Origin: G963665495 sp963665495
Lineage (GTDB): Bacteria > Desulfobacterota > Desulfovibrionia > Desulfovibrionales > Desulfovibrionaceae
Assembly (NCBI GenBank): GCA_963665495.1
Contig: OY762289.1
Span: 4,774,001-4,838,000 of the forward strand
Reading direction: 5' to 3'
DNA length: 64,000 bases
Shown piece after piece: positions 44,102-51,605 of the stretch (its first letter is position 1; every line of letters begins with the position of its first letter). The notes beneath the pieces are model-generated. The model did no database searches, was not told the DNA's origin, and was given only the letters and a program-made list of their open reading frames with translations. The translations under genes were made by a program, and so were the position numbers.

Positions 44102-45301
44102 ATGTTTGAGCCGTTTGACATTAGGACAATGCTGCAAGTTGCCGCTTTCGTCTATTTCACCCTTGCAGTTGTAATGCTATACTACTCTATTGTCTGTAAA
44201 ACATATCCAGGATTCCACCTATGGACCACTGGAATCATTTCAGTCAGTATAGGATTGGCATTAGTATCCATGCGACATCTTTTACCGCAATTTATCTCGA
44301 TCGTACTTGGAAATATACTTATAATTATACTCCCTATTTTACTTGTAGAAGGCTTATCAAAATTTCTGAATTTAAAATGTTTGCTAAGAAAAATTAACTT
44401 TTATATTTTAATTACCTTCATTATATTCTTTCTAATCGGAACATATATCTATCCGAATTTCTCTTTCAGGGTCATATGCATACGCATTGTTCTGATAATT
44501 TTATTTTCTGAGGCGTTATATATCTCTTTTAAAAATGTCCCTGAAGTATTAGGGAAACAAAACTGGCTTTTGCTACTGTCATTTGCAGTATTGATATTGG
44601 CCGGAATAACCAGAATCGTGGCAACGATTCTGGACAATTCCCCGACCGCTTTTCTCCAATCCCATGATTTCATACAATCCTTGAGTCTCCTGTCGACTCT
44701 TCTGGGCGCTGTCGGATGCGTCTGTTCTTTACTGATTTTAAATGCGCTGCGTATAGAATTTGATCTCAAAGCCGCCACCGAAAAACTTGAAAAACTCGCC
44801 GTCAGTGACGGCATTACCGGGCTATACAACCGGCGATATTTTGATGAAAGACTGTTGCAGGAATTCAAGCGTTCGCAACGAAATACCCAACCTCTTTCAC
44901 TCATCATCACCGATATCGATTACTTCAAACAATTTAACGATACCTACGGACATCAAGCCGGCGATGAATGCATCAGGAAAGTCGCCGCCGTGGTCAAAGA
45001 AGCCGGAGCACGGGTCTCGGATGTGGCAGCGCGATACGGAGGAGAGGAATTTGTCCTGCTTTTGCCCGACGTCGACAAGGACGGAGCCCGAAAAATAGCG
45101 AATGGCATTCAGGCGACCCTGAAAAAAAAGGCCATCGCGCACGCCTCATCATTGACCGCGAATATTGTTACCTTGAGTATCGGCGTGGCCACGATCCATC
45201 CCGATCAATCAATGCAGCCGGACATACTTGTGGGGTTCGCCGACCAGGCGCTTTACAAAAGCAAAACGAACGGAAGAAACCAGATCCAGGTCTATACTTA
45301 A
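44102..45301 (+). CDS. Membrane-bound diguanylate cyclase (GGDEF)
   Basis: 399 residues. The N-terminal 215 residues contain about seven hydrophobic segments with no recognised sensor domain. The GGDEF domain follows: SDGITGLYNRRYFDERL, the metal site in IITDIDYFKQFND, and the active-site motif GGEEF at 313-317. An allosteric inhibition site RVSD (Arg304-Asp307) lies five residues before it, so product feedback is likely. It makes c-di-GMP from two GTP at the inner membrane. The DNA of the membrane half is much more AT-rich than the cyclase half. GAGGACAG lies upstream of the ATG. Confidence 0.94.
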   Translation: MFEPFDIRTMLQVAAFVYFTLAVVMLYYSIVCKTYPGFHLWTTGIISVSIGLALVSMRHLLPQFISIVLGNILIIILPILLVEGLSKFLNLKCLLRKINFYILITFIIFFLIGTYIYPNFSFRVICIRIVLIILFSEALYISFKNVPEVLGKQNWLLLLSFAVLILAGITRIVATILDNSPTAFLQSHDFIQSLSLLSTLLGAVGCVCSLLILNALRIEFDLKAATEKLEKLAVSDGITGLYNRRYFDERLLQEFKRSQRNTQPLSLIITDIDYFKQFNDTYGHQAGDECIRKVAAVVKEAGARVSDVAARYGGEEFVLLLPDVDKDGARKIANGIQATLKKKAIAHASSLTANIVTLSIGVATIHPDQSMQPDILVGFADQALYKSKTNGRNQIQVYT

Positions 45302-45312
45302 AATACCCTTTG

Positions 45313-46293
45313 TTACAACAACCCCTGCGCTCGAAATACCGCGGCCAGGGCCGTCAGAGTAAACAGGTTCAGCACGTTGGTGACCACGGCGATGAGTGCG
45401 GCCTCTTCAGGCACATGTCCGTAGATTTCGGCAAAGACCGTGGTTACCAGAGCCGTAGCCGCGCCGCTCATGATCACGCCCACCACCAGCCATTCGCCCG
45501 TGACGCCGAACATTGCCAGCAGCAGCCAGGCCAGCAGCGGGTGGAGTATCAACTTCATGACCGTGGCCACGCCCAGCCGCGTCAGACCCGAGCCTCGTTC
45601 GCCGCCCAGGGCAACGCGGACCTTGGCGCGCAGGTCCAGCCCCAGCGCCAGCAGCATGCACGGTGCGGTCGTATCGCCCACCATACGCGCGGCCTTTTCC
45701 AGCGGCCCCCACAACCCCAGCCCCGTGAGCCCGAGGGCGAACCCCAGAAAGGTGGCCAGCACCAGCGGATTCTGCAGTAAGGATTTATGCAATACGCGCA
45801 GCGCTCCCCGAGCCCCGTTCTGTTCCTGGCCCTGCGAATGTTTCAGGTATTCCAGCTGCACCTGCAGGGGGATGGCCAGCAGGTTCGGCACGATCACGGA
45901 CAATCCCGCCGCCACCATGGCTTCGCGGCTTCCCGGCAGCAGATTGGCCACCACGGGCAGTCCGATAAAGGCCACATTGCTGAAACTGCAGGACAACCCG
46001 AAACACACGGCCGCCCCCTGCCCGCGCCTGGCCACGGACAGATCCAGCAGGTACGCCAGCAGGTAAATCACTATCTGCGCCAGGGCGAACCCGCCCCAGA
46101 ACCCGCCGTGCAAGATGTCCGCAGGACTGGATTCGCTGAGAATGTGCAGCAGCAACACGGGCAGGGCCACGTACAGTACGTACGAACCAATGAATGAACC
46201 GGTCCGTTTGGGCAGCACGTCCAAGATGTCCAGCGCCACGCCGAAACCGATGATCAGAAAAACCGGAAGAATTTGCAGTAACGAATCGATCAT
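45313..46293 (-). CDS. AEC-family (auxin efflux carrier-like) permease
   Basis: 326 residues with about ten hydrophobic segments in two five-helix halves. The N-terminus (LLQILPVFLIIGFGVALD) and the FSNVAFIGLPVV segment are typical of bacterial AEC transporters, which move organic acids such as malate or malonate. Convergent with the diguanylate cyclase, 11 bases apart. A small hairpin GAGTGC-TCC-GCACTC at 46311-46325 lies 18 bases upstream of the start and could be an operator or leader structure. Confidence 0.88.
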   Translation of the reverse strand: MIDSLLQILPVFLIIGFGVALDILDVLPKRTGSFIGSYVLYVALPVLLLHILSESSPADILHGGFWGGFALAQIVIYLLAYLLDLSVARRGQGAAVCFGLSCSFSNVAFIGLPVVANLLPGSREAMVAAGLSVIVPNLLAIPLQVQLEYLKHSQGQEQNGARGALRVLHKSLLQNPLVLATFLGFALGLTGLGLWGPLEKAARMVGDTTAPCMLLALGLDLRAKVRVALGGERGSGLTRLGVATVMKLILHPLLAWLLLAMFGVTGEWLVVGVIMSGAATALVTTVFAEIYGHVPEEAALIAVVTNVLNLFTLTALAAVFRAQGLL

Positions 46294-46603
46294 AAATAGT
46301 TTTCTTTACGGAGTGCTCCGCACTCACGGGGATATAACAGCCCCTATGTTCGCACGTCCGTTTACGGGCTATAAGCCTGGACCCGCGAGCAGAGATGAAT
46401 TTTGATATTACTGGGACAACAAAAGCTTTTATTGCGGATAGTTATCAGCTGCAGGGAGACTATATTTCAATTCCAAAGTGGAAAACTATCTGCTTTGGGG
46501 TGAGGCCTGTCAACACTATTCCGTGCTGTTAAGCTTGCAAGCCGCCACTTTTTCCTGAATATTCGCCTTTCACATTTTCAAATCCAAAAGGAGAACTCCT
46601 GAT
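46294..46603. other. Intergenic region between AEC permease and small ORF
   Basis: Divergent spacer with a short palindrome (GAGTGC-TCC-GCACTC, 46311-46325) near the permease start and AT-rich sequence further on. AAAGGAG before 46604 is the ribosome-binding site of the next gene. No other feature seen. Confidence 0.45.
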
Positions 46604-46936
46604 ATGAACATAGAACTGATTTTGAAGGGCTCGGACGCGCAGGAGGTTTCGCAGACCCTGGCCGGGGTTCTGGCCATGACCGGTGTGCAGGCAAACGTGA
46701 CGGAAGCGGACGCAGCCTTCATCCTCAGCATACCATCCGCGGTGCTGGCGGTGCTGGAACTGGCGGACCGTACGGAGAAGCAGCAGAAAGCCGAGATGCT
46801 GTTGGGCGCGTTGAAGTCGTTCTGCCAGGGTAAAGATGTTTCGGTGACCTTTCGCAATGAGACTGAAGACAAGGTGCTGCTCGACATGGACGCGGATACG
46901 CTCCTGGAGTGGGCCGACAAACTCCAGCAGAAATAA
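46604..46936 (+). CDS. Small hypothetical protein
   Basis: 110 residues, acidic, probably alpha/beta. The ATG is preceded by AAAAGGAGAACTCCTG, whose strong Shine-Dalgarno AAGGAG sits inside an imperfect palindrome (GGAG..CTCC), which could hide or expose it. No family recognised; MNIELILKGSDAQEVSQTL and LLGALKSFCQGKDVSVTF are its clearest secondary-structure blocks. No membrane segment. Followed directly by a large nested palindrome. Confidence 0.65.
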   Translation: MNIELILKGSDAQEVSQTLAGVLAMTGVQANVTEADAAFILSIPSAVLAVLELADRTEKQQKAEMLLGALKSFCQGKDVSVTFRNETEDKVLLDMDADTLLEWADKLQQK

Positions 46937-46951
46937 GCCCGCATCCGCCGC

Positions 46952-47144
46952 AAGCCCCAACGGGGCGGTAGATAAAGTCCAGGGCAAGGACCTGGGTAAG
47001 GCAAACAAAATGACAGAGCCCTGAAAGGGCGACATGGCCGGGGACCAGCCCAACCATGCCATCCTTTCAGGGCTCTTTGTTTCCTGCGTACGGTCTTCCC
47101 TGGGGTACCCCCTGGGCTATATTTATTTCGCCCCGCCGGGGCTT
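46952..47144. repeat. 193-base nested triple inverted repeat
   Basis: Three arms occur in mirror order around one centre. Outer: AAGCCCCAACGGGGC (46952-46966) and GCCCCGCCGGGGCTT (47130-47144). Middle: CCAGGGCAAGGACCTGGG (46979-46996) and CCCTGGGGTACCCCCTGGG (47098-47116). Inner: AGAGCCCTGAAAGG (47015-47028) and CCTTTCAGGGCTCT (47063-47076, perfect). Outer and middle arms are themselves palindromes, so several small hairpins or one long one can form. The modules resemble clustered REP-like palindromes known from other phyla. No open frame of note inside. Confidence 0.8.
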
Positions 47145-47224
47145 GGGGAGCAGGTGAAAGCTAACAGATTTAGCAAGGCCACAACAAACACGTCCGCTGA
47201 ACCTCTCCCCGTTGCCAGGTAAAA

Positions 47225-47280
47225 GTTTTGGGAGGTTCTTAGGAACCCTTTTACAAAAGGGTTCCTAAGCCGCCGGAGGC
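47225..47280 (+). repeat. Variable-stem hairpin element, copy 5
   Basis: GTTTTGGGAGG, then a perfect 14-base stem TTAGGAACCCTTTT (47239-47252) and AAAAGGGTTCCTAA (47255-47268), then GCCGCCGGAGGC. It is the best-preserved copy of the family. It lies 20 bases beyond the stop of the convergent phosphodiesterase gene and can end that transcript. Confidence 0.82.
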
Positions 47281-47300
47281 ATACCCCCCTTCTTTTTCTT

Positions 47301-48575
47301 CTATTTCAAGCCTTTGCAGTTAGCATAATACGTCACGGTGGCGGGCCAGTCGGAGAACACGCCGAGGACGCCGATGTCTTTGGCCAGCACGTCGAGCAGC
47401 ACGTAGGTATCGCCGTCGGTGTGTACGGCGTCGGAGATGGACTGGTAGTACCAGCCGCCGCCATCCTTGAGCAGGCCCGAGCGTTCGAGGGTCCAGGTGA
47501 TGATGCCGAGTCCGGCGGCCTTGGCCTGTTTGGCGTACGCGGACGGAACGATCTTGCCGTTATCCGAACGGACGAGCATCCAGAGCGGCGGTGCGATGAT
47601 CTCGACGCCCTGGGCCTTGAGTTCTTCCATGCCCGGCTTCCAGGTTTCGGGCTTGTTGGGATCGAAACCTTCGAGCTTTTCGTCGCGGTCGTCCAGGAAC
47701 ACGGCCTGCTTGCCGAAAGCCGGGTCGTTTTTGATCCAGTAGAGAATGTCGCCCAAGTTGAAAGACTGGGCGTAGACTTTTTCCGGCGCAACGTCCGCGG
47801 TTTTGTATTCGTCGATCATCTGCTGGGCGAACTTCTCCTGCGTATAATCGCCTTCAAAGGGCATGGTCACGCTGGGGGTCTTGAGTTCGGGGGTCATTTT
47901 TACGCCGAGCTTCTTGAAAAGTTCGATGGATTCGGCATGGGTCATCAGCGTGCCCTTGCCGGCGTAGCGGTCGGTCCGCCAGCTCGGGGTTGCGTTCATA
48001 AAGGCTTCCACCGTGGTGGCGTCGGGGTTGGAGGCGTCCATCTTGCCCTGCAGTTGTTTGAACTCTTCCAGGGTGATGTCGCTGGTGCAGCACTTGGCCG
48101 AGGCTTTTTTGAGCACTTCGCCGGTTTTGGGATCAATCTCCGCCGGGGTGAAGGGTTCGGAGCATTTGGCGGCCAGCTCGGGGATGGCCAGAATGTTGGT
48201 GGTGGTGGCGAGGTCGCACTGCGAATGGCGGCAGACCAGGGCCTTGTCCTTGGTGAAGGTCACGTCGCATTCGATGACGCCCGCGCCCATCCGTGCGGCC
48301 GCTTCGTAAGACTCACGCGTATGCTCGGGAAACTGCATGGCCGCGCCGCGGTGGCCGATGGAAAAAGGCGTTTTTTCGAACGGGCCTTCCGTGCATTGTT
48401 CGAGTTCCTGCTTCAGAGGGCTGTCCGTCATATCCTGTACGAGAAAGTAGGGCCGGGGGCCGAGCTGCACGTTGAGCGCCTTGCCGTTCTGGTCGGCCTG
48501 CGCTCCGGGTGCGGCAAGCAGAATAGCCAGCAGGGCCAGACAGACGGCAAGGCCGGATTGTATACGCATCATCAT
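47301..48575 (-). CDS. Exported glycerophosphodiester phosphodiesterase (GlpQ-like)
   Basis: 424 residues from the first of three consecutive ATGs (48575), preceded by GAGGAGA. Signal peptide about residues 1-27 (AAPGAQA). Catalytic GDPD motifs: SIGHRGAAMQFPEHTRESY, GVIECDVTFTKDKALVCRH and the C-terminal LGVFSDWPATVTYY. Several cysteines in the inserted segment (about 120-150) suggest periplasmic disulfides. It cleaves glycerophosphodiesters from phospholipid turnover to glycerol-3-phosphate. A second, cytoplasmic member of the family at 38925-39739 is frameshifted, so this may now be the main enzyme. Confidence 0.9.
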   Translation of the reverse strand: MMMRIQSGLAVCLALLAILLAAPGAQADQNGKALNVQLGPRPYFLVQDMTDSPLKQELEQCTEGPFEKTPFSIGHRGAAMQFPEHTRESYEAAARMGAGVIECDVTFTKDKALVCRHSQCDLATTTNILAIPELAAKCSEPFTPAEIDPKTGEVLKKASAKCCTSDITLEEFKQLQGKMDASNPDATTVEAFMNATPSWRTDRYAGKGTLMTHAESIELFKKLGVKMTPELKTPSVTMPFEGDYTQEKFAQQMIDEYKTADVAPEKVYAQSFNLGDILYWIKNDPAFGKQAVFLDDRDEKLEGFDPNKPETWKPGMEELKAQGVEIIAPPLWMLVRSDNGKIVPSAYAKQAKAAGLGIITWTLERSGLLKDGGGWYYQSISDAVHTDGDTYVLLDVLAKDIGVLGVFSDWPATVTYYANCKGLK

Positions 48576-49049
48576 TCTCTCCTCTTTCGTTTGTACGGCT
48601 GGTTGGTACGTCCAAAAGGTACGGCTGATCCGTTGCACAAATGCGCCATCACGTATTGTATCAACACTGCCCTTATGCAGAATAAATATTTCCGGGATAT
48701 GACAGACGCGTCAGAACATGAGACAGAGAAAATATAAATAGGATTCAATCAACAGTCTGTAATAATAGATCTTACAGAAACAGTTTATTCAATAAGAGAA
48801 GAAAAACGGACGATAGATGCGCCTCGTCACAAGGTTGTAACCAGAAAAGAGAAGCGGACGGCGGGTCGGAAAAAGCAGGGAATGCTTTTGCTGCGCAAAA
48901 AAGAATTATCCTTGCCTTTTCCGAAAACGGCTGTTTCCGGAAAAGGCAAGGTATAAAGGCGTCATTAAAACGAAAACGGCAATGCGTACGCGCCTGCTGT
49001 CGGACGATTGCAGCGGCAATCCCTGGTGGCAGCGGCGGTTAACAGCGGT
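48576..49049. other. Intergenic region with promoter side and strong hairpin
   Basis: The part nearest the phosphodiesterase gene should hold its promoter; about 48690-48830 is AT-rich. The far end contains the hairpin listed separately. No convincing gene in about 470 bases. Confidence 0.45.
48895..48951 (-). terminator. Strong hairpin, probable terminator for 49050-49340
   Basis: CCTTGCCTTTTCCG (48910-48923) pairs perfectly over 14 bases with CGGAAAAGGCAAGG (48938-48951). On the minus strand it is followed by ATAATTCTTTTTTG, so it reads as a terminator for the small minus-strand gene, about 100 bases past its stop. Confidence 0.72.
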
Positions 49050-49340
49050 TTACTGGCAGCGAACCGAGCGATTCTGCCAGGCGGCAATGACAGTGATCAG
49101 CGCCAGGGCGATAGCTGAAAGCAGCAGGTAGATGAAAAGATAGCCGAGCACGCCGAACAGCGCTTCCAGAAAAGTCAGCGTAGCCGTCACCAGCCCCCAC
49201 ACGGAAGAGAGCATGGAAGAAAAATCGCCCAAAGGCTGGCCGCGGAACAGGCCGATGACCAGAAAAAACATCAAACCAAAAACAAGAGCGGCCGTTATCT
49301 GGGCCTTGGAAACCGGGATATTTTTGAAAAGCGTTTTCAT
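49050..49340 (-). CDS. Small two-helix membrane protein
   Basis: 96 residues with two strong membrane segments (about 17-34 and 60-86) and a basic N-terminus (MKTLFKNIPVSKAQ). GAGG lies 7 bases before the ATG. The hydrophilic loop between (GQPLGDFSSMLSSVWG) has no known motif. Family not recognised. A strong hairpin follows about 100 bases downstream. Confidence 0.7.
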   Translation of the reverse strand: MKTLFKNIPVSKAQITAALVFGLMFFLVIGLFRGQPLGDFSSMLSSVWGLVTATLTFLEALFGVLGYLFIYLLLSAIALALITVIAAWQNRSVRCQ

Positions 49341-49853
49341 ACGGAACCTCGAGATAAGAAGTCTTGTAGATTCAACCCATTATTCCCCTGCGGAATCGAG
49401 CCGGACAAGACAACCGTGCTGAATCGTACGAAAAATACGCTTCAGCCATGGCAAATTCCGGCGCAACGAGTGTTTGTCCTCTACCCTATGGTAAAAAAAA
49501 GGTAAATACCGGAAAGCCCTTACCTGCATGTGCCTCTGGAAGGCTATGGGTCGGAGCCGTGAGCAAAAATACATTGATACAAGGTAGTTACTCTTTTCAC
49601 AAGCTGTCATACACCACAGCGACAGGCAGTGAAAAAAATCTCTTTCACCCATGACGACCGCAAAGTCTTTTGGCCGTCAGATGATCCGGTTTACCAGAAT
49701 CCCCTGTACCACCGCTCCAAAGGAGCCACAAATTAACAAACCGTAAGAAAACAATACGCCGGCAAGCAGCTCCGGACTTGTCACGCTTTCTCTTTGTGTT
49801 TTCCATTTTTTCGCGCTAGAGCATTCCATCACCCAGCTTATGAGGGAAAACTC
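49341..49853. other. Intergenic region with a possible small membrane ORF
   Basis: About 510 bases between divergent genes. The frames here are short and not codon-like, except for the candidate at 49677-49829 on the minus strand. GAGGG at about 49841 serves the gene at 49854. Confidence 0.4.
49677..49829 (-). CDS. Possible 50-residue membrane peptide
   Basis: ATG 49829 to stop 49677. A charged start (MECSSAKKWKTQRESVT) precedes one long hydrophobic segment (ELLAGVLFSYGLLICGSFGAVVQGILV), which looks like a single-pass small membrane protein. The ribosome-binding site is poor, and the start lies in the presumed promoter region of the divergent gene. It may be real or chance. Confidence 0.3.
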   Translation of the reverse strand: MECSSAKKWKTQRESVTSPELLAGVLFSYGLLICGSFGAVVQGILVNRII

Positions 49854-50327
49854 ATGGAAAATACTTTTTCGCTTTTGGAACAACGCAAAATCGAAGCCCG
49901 GACCATGGCGGTTCTGTTCGAGTCCATGAAAGAACGGCTCGGTGAACAGCAGGCCCTGGAGATACTGGACCAGGCCCTCGAGTCCATGGCACTTGCTGCG
50001 GGCAAAGCATATGCGGCCACAGCCCCTGACGGTCCGAATTTCGAACATTTCAAGCGTATCGTGGATGTCTGGCGCGGCACGGGCGCGTTGACCATCGAAC
50101 GGACGCGCGAGGAAGGCAATACGCTGCGCTTTGACGTGACGAACTGCGCCTATGTCGAATTGTACCGCGAAATGGGACTGCCCGACTGTCTGGTCCGGCG
50201 CTTGTCCTGCGGACGGGATGCTCCCTTTGCCAAAGGCTACAGCGATCGCATTGTTTTTAAGCGTACGCAGACCAGAGGCAGCGGTGCTGCGTACTGCGAC
50301 TTCCAGTTTACCTGGCAGGATGACTAA
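49854..50327 (+). CDS. ATC hydrolase-family protein (L-2-amino-thiazoline-4-carboxylate)
   Basis: 157 residues from ATG 49854, with GAGGG 7 bases upstream. The pattern of an N-terminal helical bundle, VTNCAYVELYREMGLPD and a C-terminal beta half with RLSCGRDAPFAKGY and FQFTW places it in the L-2-amino-thiazoline-4-carboxylic acid hydrolase family (PF14196). The conserved Cys residues of that family are present (NC, LSC, YCDF). Biochemically the family opens the thiazoline ring toward cysteine, but most members are untested. No cysteine pathway gene is adjacent. Confidence 0.72.
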   Translation: MENTFSLLEQRKIEARTMAVLFESMKERLGEQQALEILDQALESMALAAGKAYAATAPDGPNFEHFKRIVDVWRGTGALTIERTREEGNTLRFDVTNCAYVELYREMGLPDCLVRRLSCGRDAPFAKGYSDRIVFKRTQTRGSGAAYCDFQFTWQDD

Positions 50328-50342
50328 CTTTTTACCTATTAC

Positions 50343-50397
50343 AAGTTTTTGGAGGTCTCAGGAACTTTTTGCATAAGGATCCTGAGCCGCCGGAGGC
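50343..50397 (+). repeat. Variable-stem hairpin element, copy 6, providing a ribosome-binding site
   Basis: AAGTTTTTGGAGG, stem CTCAGGA (50357-50363) with TCCTGAG (50380-50386), then GCCGCCGGAGGC. The terminal GGAGG (50392-50396) lies 7 bases before the codon that appears to begin the EamA gene. Confidence 0.75.
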
Positions 50398-50403
50398 GTT
50401 ATC

Positions 50404-51321
50404 ATAAAAGCGAGCTCTTACAGCCAGTTTTCCGGCTACATCTACGTCTGCCTGGCCGCCACCTGCTGGGGCGTTATCGGCCCCATGGCCAAGCTGGTCT
50501 TCCAGGAAGGCGTCCCCCCCATGGACGTTGCCTTCTGGCGGGCCACGCTGGGGGCTCTCTTTTACGCCGTGCACTGCGCGTTTTTCCATCAGCTGCGTAT
50601 GGATGCCAAAGCCATGCTGGTCATGGCTCTGTTCGGGCTGATCGGCGTTTCGCTGTTTTTCAGTTCCTATTTGATCGCCATTCAGGAAGGCGGCGCGGCC
50701 CTGGCATCCATGCTGCTCTATACGGCGCCCGCCTGGGTGGCGCTGCTCTCGCGGATCTTTCTCAAGGAGCCTCTGACCCGCCTGAAGTTGCTGGGGCTGG
50801 GCGTATCCATGGGCGGCGCGCTGCTGATCTGCGCCGGCGGCTCGACCGGCGGCGACGGAATGCTCTCCGGGCTGAACTGGAAGGCCCTGGTATTCGGGCT
50901 GCTTTCGGGCTTCAGCTATGCTACGCACTATATCTTTGCCAAACGCTACCTGGGCAATTATTCCGGCGCCACCATCTATTTATACTGCCTGCCCATCGGC
51001 GCGCTCGGTCTGACGCCGTGGGTCGGCGTTCCCGATTACAGCATGCTCGCCTGGGCGCTGATGATCCTCATGGCCCTGGGCAGCACCTACGTGGCCTATC
51101 AGCTCTATTGCGCGGGTCTGAAACGGCTGGATGCGACACGCGTTGCAGTAACAGCCAACCTGGAGCCTCTGGTGGCTTCGCTGACCGCCTATCTCTGGTG
51201 GGACGAATTGTTCAGCCCGCTCGGATTCGTGGGCGCCGGACTCATCCTGAGCGGTGTCGGCATCATGATCTGGGAAGGCCGGAAAAGTGCAGCCAAATTG
51301 CCTGAAGCTGCAGTCAATTGA
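50404..51321 (+). CDS. EamA/DMT-family transporter, apparent ATA start
   Basis: 305 residues if translation begins at ATA 50404. Ten hydrophobic segments in two EamA repeats. The first membrane helix (GYIYVCLAATCWGVIGPM) is encoded before the first in-frame ATG (50485), so a start there would delete it. Between an in-frame TGA at 50383 and that ATG there is no ATG, GTG or TTG. GGAGG at 50392-50396 is spaced 7 bases from ATA, and the sequence after it (IKASSYSQFSG) looks like a normal N-terminus with ATG changed to ATA. Drug/metabolite transporters export or import small metabolites; the substrate is unknown. Either ATA is used (weakly), a rare start is used, or the gene is damaged. Confidence 0.8.
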   Translation: MKASSYSQFSGYIYVCLAATCWGVIGPMAKLVFQEGVPPMDVAFWRATLGALFYAVHCAFFHQLRMDAKAMLVMALFGLIGVSLFFSSYLIAIQEGGAALASMLLYTAPAWVALLSRIFLKEPLTRLKLLGLGVSMGGALLICAGGSTGGDGMLSGLNWKALVFGLLSGFSYATHYIFAKRYLGNYSGATIYLYCLPIGALGLTPWVGVPDYSMLAWALMILMALGSTYVAYQLYCAGLKRLDATRVAVTANLEPLVASLTAYLWWDELFSPLGFVGAGLILSGVGIMIWEGRKSAAKLPEAAVN

Positions 51322-51428
51322 TGATTTTTTACTAAATTTCGTTAAAAATCTGTTTTTTCCTATTTTTAACTGACAAAAATACGCCGCTTTCTGCCTGCCC
51401 GCATAAGGAAACACCGGTATACGGGAGT

Positions 51429-51444
51429 TGGCATGCTACTGGCA
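51429..51444 (+). promoter_or_regulatory. Candidate sigma-54 promoter
   Basis: TGGCATG-CTAC-TGGCA: the invariant GG (51430-51431) and GC (51442-51443) are separated by exactly 10 bases, and the flanks match the TGGCACG-N4-TTGC consensus with two mismatches. Transcription would start near 51455, just before the long hairpin. Confidence 0.62.
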
Positions 51445-51460
51445 TATATCAAAATCAGGA

Positions 51461-51544
51461 CGGGCCCGGGTATGTCGGCTGGTCAAAGTGCGGGGGAGCA
51501 TGTTTGGGGAACCTGCCAAGACTCCGGGCCCGCCATATTTTTCC
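51461..51544 (+). ncRNA. Candidate structured small RNA or leader
   Basis: CGGGCCCGG (51461-51469) pairs with CCGGGCCCG (51524-51532). Inside, GGCTGGT (51477-51483) pairs with ACCTGCC (51511-51517) around one T-T mismatch, and a short G-rich apical hairpin (GTGC..GCAT) follows. ATATTTTTCC comes directly after, so the structure may end transcription. It starts a few bases after the predicted sigma-54 start site. It lacks the conserved SRP or tmRNA signatures, and I do not recognise it as a known riboswitch class. Confidence 0.45.
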
Positions 51545-51605
51545 TTTACTGCGCAAAAACGCTCTCGTATTGAAGGCTTTTCACCAACGAAAAAGGACAA
51601 ACGTG

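Noticed and set aside
49380..49652. A 90-residue minus-strand frame in the 49.3-49.85 kb spacer.
   Set aside because: Amino-acid composition (Cys, His, Arg and Phe-rich) and lack of a ribosome-binding site suggest chance.
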